Of a stretch of 28,157 nt of DNA, positions 1 through 9,549 are shown piece by piece. A program made the position numbers and the translations under genes. The DNA is taken from positions 1-28,157 of the forward strand of contig MU119685.1 in NCBI GenBank assembly GCA_014904845.1. The letters are read 5' to 3'. The notes under the pieces are model-generated. The model did not search any database and was not told where the DNA came from. It worked only from the letters and a program-made list of their open reading frames with translations. The first letter of the stretch is position 1; every line of letters starts with the position of its first letter. The stretch comes from Acephala macrosclerotiorum (taxonomy: Eukaryota; Ascomycota; Leotiomycetes; Helotiales; Mollisiaceae).

Positions 1-972
1 TTTTTTCAAATATTTCTTTTATTTATTTTAAAAATGTTTTTTTATATTCTATTTATAATTTATAGTTTTAATTATTTTTTATTTTGAAATTTTGTATTTA
101 TTTTAATATGTATTATATTAAATCGAAAAATAGAAAAAATAGTAAAAAAAAAAATTTTAATTAAAATCGTATTTTAAAAAAATATAATCGTGTTTTTAAA
201 AAGCATTTTATCGAATCGTATTATATTCGATAGATATATTAATTCGACGAATTTTCGTATTAAACTCGTAAAAATTGTTTTTTTTTTTTGGTATTATTTA
301 ATAAATTATAATAAAGTATTTATTATTAATACGCGATAAAACGTAGAATAAAAAATCAATTAATTTTAAATCGAAAAAAAAATAAAACAAACGTAAAATC
401 GCAATATTTTTTGAAAATTTAATAGTTTTTTTTAGTACAAGTAAAAATTACTTTTTTTTACGTTTAATTAAACTAGTAAATTGCGTACAATTTAAATTTT
501 TTTATTCGATCGATTTTATTCAATTGTTATTTCTTCGTAAATAATTTTATTTCTTTATAATCGAACGAATTCAATTATTGATTAATATTAAAACGTTCGA
601 AAACAAATTACAAAGTATTAAAATTTTAATATAATATTAATAATTCAATTTTTTTTTTTTTTTTTTAGAGAAAGTATTTATTTATTTATATAATTAAATA
701 GAATAAACGTAAAATTAAAAAATGAATACTAAAACAATTGTTATCAAAGACAATAGAAATTATAGTTCGAATTATTTAATCGATCGTTTAAACGATTACA
801 TAATTAAATCGACACTTTATATACTTTGAAAATAGAGTATTCTTTTTACTTTAAAGATATTAATAAATAATATTACGTAAATAAAGAGTACTTATTATAA
901 AAACATTAGAAAATATTAAAATTTGAATTTCAACGATAAACTTTTTAATATTCAAATTAATATAATTTTTAT

Positions 973-1000
973 TATAAAAAGTTTATATAAACTTTTTATA
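973..1000. repeat. 28-bp perfect palindrome
   Basis: The left half is TATAAAAAGTTTAT and the right half is its exact reverse complement, with no spacer. More inverted words lie just downstream (about 1066-1079 against 1130-1143, with ACTATAAA and TTTATAGT cores). High AT content makes such structures commoner by chance, so a transposon end is only one possibility. Confidence 0.6.
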
Positions 1001-1893
1001 TTTTTTTAATTGTATTTTAATATTAACAAACTTTAAATAAATTTATTTAATTTACAATAAAAATATTAATACTATAAAATAAATTAAAAAAACTAAAAAT
1101 ATTTAATATTTATTAAATTTTTTTTAAATATTTATAGTATTGATTTTTAGTATAAATTTTTATTATAAACAATAAAAAAGATTTTTATTATTTATTTTAT
1201 AATAAAATTCGAATTATTTTAAACGTTCTATAAAATACGCTTAAAAAATATTATAAATCGATAATATTTTATAAATATATTTTTTAACGCTAAAAAATAT
1301 TAATTAACTTTTGAAATAAATTGTTTTTATAATAAATAATTAAAAAATTAAACGAATTTTCAATATTTTTAAATTTTAATTTTTTAAATAAAAAATATAT
1401 AAATTTTATAAAAATAATAATTTTATTATAGTAAAATCAATTATTTAATATTATAATTTATTCAAATAAATTCTTTTTTTTAAAGCGCTTTAAAACTATG
1501 TTTTTTGAGATATATAAATCAATAAAATCTTTTAAAATTACAATTTTTACAAATATCAAATAAATAAAAAACTATCAAATATTATTATCTTTAATAAATC
1601 GAAGTAAATCTATATTCAATTCAATATTCTTACTTAAAAAATCGTTTTATTGTTATTTTAATATTGTAATAAACTTTATAATTTTATAGAGTTTAATAAT
1701 ACAATCGATAAAACGTTTTTTCTTTAATTTCTTTACTTTTAATAAATTAATTACTTTTTTTACTCTTCGAAATCTCACTATTTTAATAAATTCATTCTCT
1801 GTAAATACAATTAAAATAAAATTGATAATATAATCAAAACATTTTAAACGATAATATTTTATTATTTATTTGATACTTATAATAAAAAATCAA

Positions 1894-1916
1894 ATTTCAA
1901 TAGTAACTATTGAAAT
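1894..1916. repeat. Short inverted repeat in the AT-rich block
   Basis: ATTTCAATAGT and ACTATTGAAAT are exact 11-bp inverted arms separated by one base. No gene is nearby. It may be part of a decayed element or chance in AT-rich DNA. Confidence 0.5.
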
Positions 1917-3415
1917 ATCGTTATTACTAGTATTATTAATAATACAAAAATTTAAAAATTTAAAAAAAAAATAAACTTTTAAAATTTCAATAAAAATATT
2001 CTCAATATTAAAACTAAAGTAAATACTTTTAAATAATCGCAAAAAAAGAAAAATTGTTTTATTGATTTATTATTTATCAATAAAATAAATAACAATTTTT
2101 AATATATAGTAATAATTAAATAAAGTTTACAAATCAAAAAATATATAAATTATTAAACGTAATTTTTATATAAAAATAATAATAAAAACTTACTATAATA
2201 AAAATAATTTTACTATTTATAATTTGATAATAATTTCGAATTTAAACAAAATATTATTATTTTGAAAATAAAATAAAAAATATAATAATAAATCTCTAAA
2301 TTTATTATATTTTACAATAGTAAAAAGCAAATATAAAATAGTAATACAACGTAAAAACTTCTATTGAAAAACTTTAATATTAAATTGAGACTTACTATAA
2401 ATAATCTATAAATAAATAAAGTCTTTTTTAAATTTTTTTAAATTTGAATTATTATATTTATTAATTAATTTATAATTTGATTTAAAATGTTTTCAAATAT
2501 TCGTAGAACTATAATTAGTATTGTATATAATAAGTATTTTACTATTAGTATCATTTAAAGATATTAATTTTGATTTATATTATTAGAAATAAAAAATGAA
2601 ATATATAGTACAAAATTAATACTTTTTGTTATTTTTAAATATAATTTTTTTATTATATTTTTATATAAAACTACGAATAATTCGAGTTTTTTTAAAAGAG
2701 ATTTCTATAGTAAACTTTGTAAAAGTACTATCGATAATTTTCTTTGATTAACTATTTTGATTGCTTTGCAATAAATTTTATATATTATTAATAGTATTTT
2801 CTACAAAGACTATTAATAGAGATTTTAATGTAATTAATCTAATATGTTTTTTCTTTGATTTTGTAAGTACAAGAGTACTTTGTGTAATGTTTACATCGAT
2901 TATAGTACTCGAAATTGAGACAAAAAAAGAAAAAAATTCGAGTCGATAAAAACTAAGTAATACTTAAAAAACTAGAATACTATAATACATTAGTCGAGTA
3001 CTGTAAAGAAAATTGTATTTATAATTGAAACAGAGAATCGAATTTGAGTAATTGACTTTTTTTTAGTTATAATACGCTGTAGACGATTGATAAAAAGTAG
3101 TTAAAATATTTGAAAGTTGCTCGAAAATCGATAAATAGATTGTATTTTTTTTAGATCGTTAATTATAGTCGTTGATTCGATTTTAGTATTAGAAAAAAAG
3201 GTAAAAGACGTTTGACGATTCTCTAGAGATTTAAACAACTTTGAATTTGATATATTGATTAGAATAATAAGAAACAAAAAGAGAAGATTCAAAGCTTGAA
3301 ATATAAGCAAAAGTTCAAATTTTGATAAATTTTCAAGTCAATAAATAGTACTACTAAGTTTGAATGAATCTCTTGATTCAAGGGTGTTACTTTTATTATA
3401 AACTATTAAAAGTCT

Positions 3416-3515
3416 TGGCAGACTTTATGGGTTGGGTTAAGCTTGAACGAGGTCAAGCCTATATTTACTTGGGTCGAGATAATCCTTAAAAGATCAGACT
3501 AAATTGGATAATAGG
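3416..3515. other. Composition boundary, possible transposon end
   Basis: GC rises abruptly here. The stretch contains GGGTTGGGTTAAG (near 3429), an inverted pair GCTTGA/TCAAGC, and the arms TAGGCT/AGCCTA just downstream. G-rich GGGTT words resemble subterminal motifs of fungal hAT-like elements, but no matching second terminus was found. The stop codon of the peptidase-spherulin gene lies at the edge, so its last codons may be altered. Confidence 0.3.
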
Positions 3516-5346
3516 CTAAGTAAGCCTAGGCGTGCCCATTAATTTACCCACCCATCGAGAACACTGCGTATAAGTATACCCGCTCTGAGACTGTGGCGCG
3601 GTCCCGATGGAGGACCACGACCACTTCGCATTGTCTGGGCTCGTCTCGTACCACGTGCCAGTGTATTTGTAAAAGCCCGAGTAGAAACTGTTACCTTCGA
3701 CGAGGTAGTTCACGAGCTCATGGTACGCGGTCCCATTTACCTCGACGGGCGATTGAATCGGCCAACCCTTGCCGATCCCAACTTCGGGTTGATTGATGCC
3801 GATGAAGAGCCGTACGAATCCGTAGGGGACTAAGACGTCGGCCGTGTAGGTTGCGGTGTTGCCATCGCTGGTGAAGCCAACGTTGCTAATGGTCCCAGTG
3901 GCCGGTAGGCTTTTCGTGCTCCCCGAGATCGACAGGCTACCTCCACTGCCACTGCTCGAAGCTAGGATGGTCTTGACCTCGAAGGCGATACCAGAGGTTC
4001 CCGGGTCGAGCATGCCAATCGTAGCTCGGGTCATGGAGGCCGGCAGTTCCAGTACCTGTGCACCGTTCTTGTAAACCGCGTATCCAAGAGCATTCCCGAC
4101 TAATGACCATGTGAGAGTGACGGAGCTATAGTCCGAAGAGGAGACGGCTGCGTCGCTTGGAAGCCCAGCAATGTAGGAGCCGCTGAAATCAGCTGGATCA
4201 ACAATGCGAGGCTTGCCACCTGCTACGGCGCCCATGACTGCTTGCATATAAGCTTCGTTGGGTAGGGTATCGTAAGGGTTGGGTTGGTCATCGTCAGTGA
4301 TTTCCAGCAGCCCTGTATGGCGAATCAAGGCAAGAGCAGCAATACCCGCAACCTGATCCTGTGGTACTCTGTAGACGATGTTCCATATCTTTCGGGGGTC
4401 CGTTGGCGTCCAATCATTAGCAAAGTACGAGCTTTGATAAGTCTCATAGCTGTTCTCAAAGGTCAACAACGTGTCCATAGTGTTTTCAAAACATTGAGCT
4501 ATCGGCGAGCCAGGATTGAGTACTGTGAATGCGCCGGGGTGTTTACGCTTCGTATAATCGTTGATGTATGCGTATACATCTGCGTAGATGTTGTTGGGAC
4601 CGCATTCTGGCCAGCCTTCGTCAAAAAAGATGCCGCCGAGACTGGAGCCATATAGCTCGAACCACTTGTCGACATCTTGTTCAATTTGCGAAGCCCAGTC
4701 TGCGAGGTTATGCGAGCCTAGTCGAGTTGTAAATTGTTGTTGACTCACGCCCAGGTAACCAGTCCGAACATAACCGATGACCTTTTTGCCTTGACTCGCA
4801 GCTTGATCGATCACCGATTTCCAGGCGTTATCGACCACATAATCTGGACCGTTCAAGATATTCGCAACCAACACGCTGACCTTGTTGGAATCGTATGACA
4901 AGAGTCGTAGCCACGCAGCCGGGTCCCCGGATGGGTTAATATACGACGCGATGGCGATCTGCTGGCCGGCGTCCGCTCCTGAACCATCCGTCACACCCAG
5001 GGCCTTTATCCATGTCGCCACTTGACTGTTATAGTCGTCTGGGTAAGCGGAATCTGGAGCAAATCCGTCAATGGTGAGGGCAGAGCCGGCTTCGTTTTCA
5101 TCGTCAGAACAAGTCGGATCATCTCCTTCAAGGGTAGAAGCCCAATCCGATTCGAATGTTGTAAGATCGGTAGTATTCAAGAAAAAGTTGCTGCCTTCTG
5201 TAACGAATTCGGAGAGTGTACCTGGATATGGGGGCCCATCAATCTCGCGTGTGACAAGAGGTAGGTGAGGATACACATTGCCATTTTTCGTCATCACGTA
5301 CTTGGCTAATGCGTAATATGCCAGATTGTCGGAGTTTCGCTGAACA

Positions 5347-5531
5347 CTGCATCAAATTAGCATATTAAATTATCAAAAAGCAGGAGAGAGGCTCTAAGAG
5401 CTAGGAGCCGTAGCAGAGCCGGTGCAAACGGATGATTCCCGTTTGCAAGATGTCTCGGCTCTGCTACGGCTCTGGGCTCCCAGAGCGCTCATATAAGAAA
5501 ACTGCAATTTAGTATGGGGAAAAGGACATAC
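5347..5531 (-). other. Intron 3 of the metallopeptidase-spherulin gene, with foldback
   Basis: 185 nt, clearly longer than introns 1 and 2. Donor GTATGT, acceptor GATGCAG. Splicing joins STGY to YVQRNSDN in frame. About half its length is the inverted repeat at 5391-5486. Confidence 0.8.
5391..5486. repeat. MITE-like foldback sequence inside intron 3
   Basis: Nested inverted repeats. The main arms are 17 bp and exact: GAGCCGTAGCAGAGCCG at 5405-5421 and its reverse complement at 5456-5472. An inner stem pairs TGCAAACGG (5423-5431) with CCGTTTGCA (5439-5447), and weaker outer arms extend to about 5391 and 5486. The whole could fold into one long hairpin. Its GC content exceeds the rest of the intron. 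It looks like an inserted short foldback element, but no target duplication is obvious. Confidence 0.75.
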
Positions 5532-5722
5532 TAATATCCGGTAGAGCCTACTCCGGCTCCTCCACCCTGCCAGCGAGCTAATACTTTAGTTGCGAAGGTA
5601 CCGTATGCAACAGTCGTATAGGTATTGCCGCTATTACCCAATTTGATGTCAATCGTGAGATCGTCGACACGAGGATTAGGTTTTGGAGAGTCAGCAGCCA
5701 GATCTAAATGGAACAACTCGTG

Positions 5723-5780
5723 CTGATGGGTGTTGGTTAGTACACAGAGTCGTGGAGTCTCGGCTTTTGATCCAGCTCAC
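5723..5780 (-). other. Intron 2 of the metallopeptidase-spherulin gene
   Basis: 58 nt. Donor GTGAGC, perfect TACTAAC branch site, acceptor CATCAG. It falls immediately before the His codon of HELFH, so the zinc-binding helix is assembled only after splicing. The downstream frame matches the protein only if the 1-nt shift near 5807-5815 is allowed for. Confidence 0.85.
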
Positions 5781-6209
5781 CAAGAATGTTTGTGCTCTGC
5801 TATCATAGCTTGCAAGTTTGAGGTTGTTGGGCTATTTAGAGCCTTTCCGTATGTGATTGCGTCTGCTAGATTTCTGTGATCAAAAAAGCTGGCACAAAAA
5901 TTGATCATCGGAACGCCGGGGCTATCTGGGTCAGAGTTCAGCGAATATGCAAGTGGTGGTTTTGGAGGCTCCGGATCGCCTGGGTTTGGTGCTGGTTCAC
6001 ACGGCCAGTTTTGGCATTTCTTTTTGGGATCGTCGCAGCGAACCTTGATATAATGCTAGAAGGGATTTTTGTAGCTATAGATGACCGTTGCCGTATTTGC
6101 GAGGACGGCCTGGATTTGAGGTTGCTGGTCTTTGTTCAGCCCCGGAGCAACCAAAAACTCCAGTGCCGCTGCGTTGTTCCAATCGATATTGGACGCCACT
6201 CCTGCAGTG

Positions 6210-6304
6210 CTACAGGACGACGGAGTGGAGTCAGTCTATTTTACTTTACTCTATTTCTTCTCCCGATGATAGATTGATTGACTGGCTGACTTGATTTGAC
6301 TTAC
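6210..6304 (-). other. Intron 1 of the metallopeptidase-spherulin gene
   Basis: 95 nt. Donor GTAAGT directly after ISAA-type sequence in exon 1 (AGCAA|GTAAGT), CTGAC branch-like site, acceptor CTGTAG. Removing it joins phase 2 to phase 2 and gives a continuous frame reading TAGVASNIDWNN at the start of exon 2. Confidence 0.85.
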
Positions 6305-6664
6305 TTGCTGATCAGCCATGCATCATAATAGGCGTCGTCAATTTTGCCCTTCGCTCCGCTGCCGAAGTTGGTGGTGCAGTCGTTGTAGCTATAGAGGAAC
6401 GTTCCAAGTATATTCTCCGGTGTCACCGTCCCCGTGGCCGCGGGAGCATCCGTGCCGGTGGGAATCACTTGGTACGGAGTCTCGGTGCCTGGATAATCAG
6501 CGGGAGGCTGTGCGGCGACGAGAAAGCATTGCAGCAAGAAGAACGTTGTCGTTGTCGTTGTCGTCGTCGTCGTCAGAACGGCAAGGCGAGCCATCTTGAC
6601 GGGTTGTATGAGAGTTCTGACCGTCGGATGAGATCAAGCAAGATGAACACGGAGATATCCTCAT

Positions 6665-6673
6665 CTTTAAATA
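6665..6673 (-). promoter_or_regulatory. TATA-like box upstream of the metallopeptidase-spherulin gene
   Basis: TATTTAAAG on the minus strand, about 70 bp before the ATG at 6594. Spacing and sequence suit a fungal TATA-type core promoter. Not tested. Confidence 0.4.
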
Positions 6674-6799
6674 CTTCATCCCCTTTTTGAAAGTCTGTTC
6701 GGTGGTACAAAAAACAGGCCATTTGGGCCGGTCAGGAGTGTTGGATTGACTCCCAAAATGCACTCCAAGCAATGCCAAGTTCTCTAAATTCTCACATTG

Positions 6800-7096
6800 A
6801 AGATTCGACATCCGTATAATGGACTGTTTTGCTCTGTGCCGCGACATTCTGAACTGTGCCTCATGTTCTTTGATCCACCGAGACCGACGTCCGTAAGAAA
6901 AGGCGAGTATGAAGTTGCAAGTAGGTAGACTTTCGCTTTCATCTGCCAATTCGAGCTCTTTTGCCAAGGGCCCACCTAGAGGAATACGAGCGGCGAGAGC
7001 ATGTTGGATTCTCGCCTTTCGTAACTGCATGTTAAATAAATCCACTAGTGAAAGCGTTCTGAATATAGCGGCCAACATATCAAGGTTCCTGCCCAA
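6800..7096 (-). pseudogene. Possible coding remnant, unknown family
   Basis: An open minus-strand frame reads as a plausible helical protein, with segments such as LAAIFRTLSLVDLFNMQLRK, HALAARIPLGGPLAKELEL and FSYGRRSRWIKEHEAQF. It lacks an ATG (the frame begins at TTG after a TGA) and its downstream part runs through the promoter and exon 1 of the peptidase gene in another frame, so only the upstream half looks protein-like. I do not recognise the family. It could be a broken gene fragment or an open frame by chance. No promoter or splice sites were found. Confidence 0.25.
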
Positions 7097-7532
7097 TCGA
7101 TTGAATATGCTATCTCAACTCACTCGCGTACCTACTGCTCTTGCTACCTAGGCAAAGGAACTTCTACTGTGCCTTTGACGATAGTTCAAGGTTTCCTACT
7201 AGAAGAAAAAAAGTCCACGTAGAGTTTACGTTGCGGCACGTGTTTGCGCCAAGAAACGCCAAGATGTGTCGCTTTTAGCATTTAGCGCTCCTCGTAAAGC
7301 TCTTTATAAAGCTCCCCGTAGAGCAGCTCCAGCCCCACGTGGGGGGGAGGGGGGGGGGGTTGTAGAGGGGGAACGCTTCTACTCGCGCCGGCGGAGCCGG
7401 TGCGAATAAAAAATCCATATACTAAAAGTTTTATAATAAATTCAAGTCGTCAAAGGCGGGGCATGGCGCGAGGTACGAGGGACATCCCACTATTGAGTCA
7501 CGTGCCCGAACATCGTATTTAAGTATCAAAAC
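7097..7532. other. Intergenic region with a G-rich tract
   Basis: No gene found. It contains the polyguanine tract at 7341-7371, several repeats of the type AAAGCTC-TTATAAAGCTCCCC, and an AT-rich patch (about 7405-7440) with TTTATAATAAA that could serve as promoter for the gene starting at 7533. Confidence 0.5.
7341..7371 (+). repeat. G-quadruplex-prone tract
   Basis: G7, A, G11, TTGTAGA, then G5. The guanine runs are long enough to supply four or more G3 tracts on the plus strand. A CCCCACGTGGGG palindrome abuts it at the left. It lies roughly 165-190 bp upstream of the ATG at 7533. Confidence 0.7.
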
Positions 7533-8168
7533 ATGAGGTTCAGCAGCATACTCGCCGCCACCAGCTTGAACATTCTATCGACTTACTGCCAACAAAGCAC
7601 TAGCTGCTCACTTCCCATCAACAACCTTTTCCCAGCGGTTTCCCATCAAGGAACGATAATGGGCGACGTCTCGTGCCCCCCCAACCCTCTTCTCTCAACG
7701 ACCGAACGAACCGTTTTCGGTACCCAAGGATGCATCGTCTACGGCTACCCCTCCACAGGCGGAATTCTCATTAAAGACTCTGCTTCCCTCCTCGACATGC
7801 TTTTCCTCTCTCTCCCCCGCACACAGGTATCGCACCGCGCCCCGAGTACCGACGACGAGGACCACTTCTGCTATCTCCTGCGACGGACGGGTGCGACGTG
7901 GTGGCCCAGTAAGCAGGATTGGATCGACACGCAGATGGGATTGCGGGAGATGACGGAGGATGAGAAAAAGGTGCTGGTGTTGGGGTGGCCGACGGATGGG
8001 ACGGTGGGCGTATGGGTCTTGAGGTTTGGGAGTGCGAGGCAGGTGCCGAGGGATTTTGGGAGATTGAGTTTGGCGGTGGATATGGAGGAGAAGATACTGA
8101 TGATGAGAGAATATGGTGCGGAGTTTGTGGAAGATGTTACGCTGGTGGATGAATTGAGTGATGGCTGA
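7533..8168 (+). CDS. Small secreted protein of unknown function
   Basis: Single-exon ORF of 211 codons with a true ATG. The first 20 or so residues (MRFSSILAATSLNILSTYC) look like a signal peptide, cleaved near Gln20/21, which is why this start is preferred over Met43. The mature part has Cys at 25, 48, 67 and 113, a Trp pair at 123-124 (TGATWWPSKQDW) and an acidic, charged C-terminal half (REMTEDEKKVLVLGWPTDG, then MEEKILMMREYG). No catalytic motif is recognised. It resembles fungal hypothetical proteins I cannot name. The frame is undamaged, in contrast to its neighbours, and GC is normal. TATTTAA at 7516-7522 is too close to the ATG for an ordinary TATA box. An open antisense frame (7695-8225) is taken as a shadow. 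Confidence 0.7.
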   Translation: MRFSSILAATSLNILSTYCQQSTSCSLPINNLFPAVSHQGTIMGDVSCPPNPLLSTTERTVFGTQGCIVYGYPSTGGILIKDSASLLDMLFLSLPRTQVSHRAPSTDDEDHFCYLLRRTGATWWPSKQDWIDTQMGLREMTEDEKKVLVLGWPTDGTVGVWVLRFGSARQVPRDFGRLSLAVDMEEKILMMREYGAEFVEDVTLVDELSDG

Positions 8169-8430
8169 AGATGTTGTGAGGTCTGCTACTAGTCTTGGAT
8201 GAGTACGAGCGGAGAGGAGCTTCAATATGCTACATGCAGTGGGACGCTCGGGCAGGGTAGCACGAGGTCGGCTGTCAGGAAGTCCAAGCTAAACGTTGTC
8301 TCGCCTTTTGTCTTTGTGAAATGAATTGCAACAATTGAATTACAAAAGAAGGTGATGACGGCTCTAGACTGAGAGCACAGCCGCCGCGAGGTACTGAGAT
8401 CAATCAATAGCGGCAATATGCCATCCCGTT
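8169..8430. other. Intergenic, nothing recognised
   Basis: Ordinary-GC sequence between the secreted-protein gene and the helicase remnant. No RNA gene, repeat or convincing frame was seen. It may contain decayed C-terminal helicase sequence. Confidence 0.5.
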
Positions 8431-9259
8431 CTAAATAGATTTCCCTCCCTTAGAGACCTGACTGGGCAAATCTTGCCTCCAAATTGCGCGATCCGCAACA
8501 GGAGTGAATTGGTTGAGGTCTTCCAAGAAGATAACGATAGGAATGCCGCCAAAGACAGTTGAACTGTGTCTGTTCGTATCCCATATAGCATTACATCGGT
8601 CATTCAGTTGGGTCAGTGCTTTAAGGCCAACTATATTAACCTCATCGACAATGAAGATCTTTTTGTGAGCAAGCCTCAATTTCGTCGCAGGGCGTATAGG
8701 TTGGTTCCCATACATAGCAAGAGCAGAGTGGTAGGTAGAACCACCGATATTTGCAGCTGCAGCGCCTGTTGAAGCAGTCAAAAGAATATTATCTTGTTTG
8801 TTAATAATCGAAAGGCCAAAGAGAAGGCTTTAATCAAGTACGTTTTCCCGACGCCTCCGAGGTAAAGGGGGAATTGATCCTTGGTAGTATTGATCGCAAC
8901 AGGATGTAGGATCCGGTTAAACAAAGCTCGGATCACAAGCTTCTGCTTGTAGTTGAGATGGTATTGAGTCTTAATTAGTGATCCCATGAAGTCTGTGGTA
9001 GGAGTTACGTGAAACATCGCTTGTAGACTAGCTCCTCAAGCACATTCACGAAGCGCATCCGAATATTGTCAGCATGTGCCGGATATTGGAACCAGTTGCT
9101 CAGAGCCTGGTCAGAAACCATAACCTCAGCAGTCATAATGATTGGGATACCATCTCGAAAGAACTCAGAGAGTATCTCTAGCCACCTGCTCGACACATTG
9201 TATAGGGTCTTTTCTCTTTTGGGAGTAATGTTTAATAAATATTTACACCTTGAACGCAA
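8431..9259 (-). pseudogene. Helitron/PIF1-type helicase remnant
   Basis: Three successive minus-strand pieces in three different frames: about 9259-9005, 9017-8778 and 8781-8431. The middle piece has LNYKQKLVIRALFNRIL followed by a P-loop-like YLGGVGKTYLIKA (GGVGKT at 8858-8841). The last has TASTGAAAANIGGSTYHSA, a Walker B-like IFIVDEVNIVG and FGGIPIVIFLEDLNQFTPV, where related helicases read GDFNQF. These motifs, in this order, are typical of the helicase half of fungal Helitron Rep-helicases and relatives. The P-loop lacks about two residues of the usual GGxGGTGK[ST], and frame changes lie near 8800-8830 and 9005-9017, so it is inactive. Possible upstream continuation reaches about 9330. 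No Helitron ends (TC...CTRR) were identified. Confidence 0.75.
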
Positions 9260-9549
9260 AACATTTGCATACAGTAATAGAATTCAACCATCGTTATCTT
9301 TCCAAATTCTCCCCCTTGCTCATAACAAGTAACAATAGAATCAATCCACGGATGGATGAGAGGGCTGCCGACGTTTCAAGAGTGGACAGAATACTGATCA
9401 TGATCGAGCAGCGGAAGGACAGTAACTTAACTCCCACGAAGGATATCACTTTCACCTGAACCGTGCTGACACACTTCAGAGTCTGTTTTCCAGAACTTCG
9501 ACCCCAAATCTCTCCACCTTATGGTGTTGATACAGTCCCAATTGTCCAG
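9260..9549. other. Intergenic or decayed sequence
   Basis: No clear gene. The first 70 bases may be further helicase-element remnant on the minus strand (reading MVEFYYCMQMFCVQG). The rest gives only short frames on both strands. Confidence 0.35.

Larger units (their letters stand above)
1..3415. repeat. AT-rich RIP-mutated block, left
   Basis: Very AT-rich sequence with homopolymer A/T runs and almost no CC or GG. The remaining C and G sit largely in TCG/ACG contexts, which is the look of RIP-degraded repeats in a filamentous ascomycete. From about 2500 to 3415 the bias is milder and GA/TC-containing words are commoner. Open frames here (near 2761-2949 and 3101-3310) start at non-ATG codons or are low-complexity and show no recognisable protein. 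Palindromes at 973-1000 and 1894-1916 are listed separately. The parent repeat family cannot be identified. Confidence 0.75.
3516..6594 (-). pseudogene. Secreted HEXXH metallopeptidase fused to spherulation-specific family 4 (GH135-like) domain, two lesions
   Basis: Four exons: 6594-6305, 6209-5781, 5722-5532 and 5346-3516. Exon 1 starts at ATG 6594 with a signal peptide (hydrophobic FFLLQCFLVAA after ten Thr). Exon 2 carries a conserved region with Cys in VRCDDP and NWPC. Exon 3 opens with HELFHLDLAAD, a zincin HEXXH site (about residues 241-245). Exon 4 begins YVQRNSDNLAYYALAKYV, like the C-terminal part of fungal Lys-specific/aspzincin-like peptidases. It runs on without a stop into a spherulin-4 (Sph3/GH135) barrel (about 433-680, GIFFDE at 542-547), an FN3-like segment (about 704-770) and a conserved C-terminal region. 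Residue numbers assume the missing base is counted. Two lesions are visible: TAG at codon 148 (6058-6056) and a 1-nt loss near 5807-5815. Summed exons are 2741 nt, one short of 914 codons. Predicted role, by family only: extracellular proteolysis plus action on galactosaminogalactan-like polymer. The last 20 or so residues enter the AT-rich edge and may not be native. Sequencing error could explain either lesion. Confidence 0.8.

Noticed and set aside
3425..3445. GGGTTGGGTTAAG as telomere-like repeat
   Set aside because: It is not tandem TTAGGG and occurs once at a composition boundary. A transposon subterminal motif or chance is more likely.
4284..4655. Plus-strand ORF of 123 codons inside exon 4 of the fusion gene
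   Set aside because: Antisense to a well-supported spherulin-4 coding exon, with no protein-like features. Treated as a shadow, as are the other plus-strand frames over 3593-5268.
6008..6058. Short intron that would remove the TAG in exon 2
   Set aside because: The acceptor TTCTAG is good, but the possible donors are poor, the introns would be 30 or 51 nt, and the peptide before the TAG looks like conserved coding sequence.
7371..7405. GGAGCCGGTGCGAA at 7390 as a copy of the intron-3 foldback (GAGCCGGTGCAAA)
   Set aside because: Only about 12 bases match and no inverted arm accompanies it, so common origin cannot be supported.
7695..8225. Minus-strand ORF of 176 codons opposite the secreted-protein gene
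   Set aside because: His/Pro/Arg-rich translation typical of an antisense frame. The sense frame has the signal peptide and varied composition.
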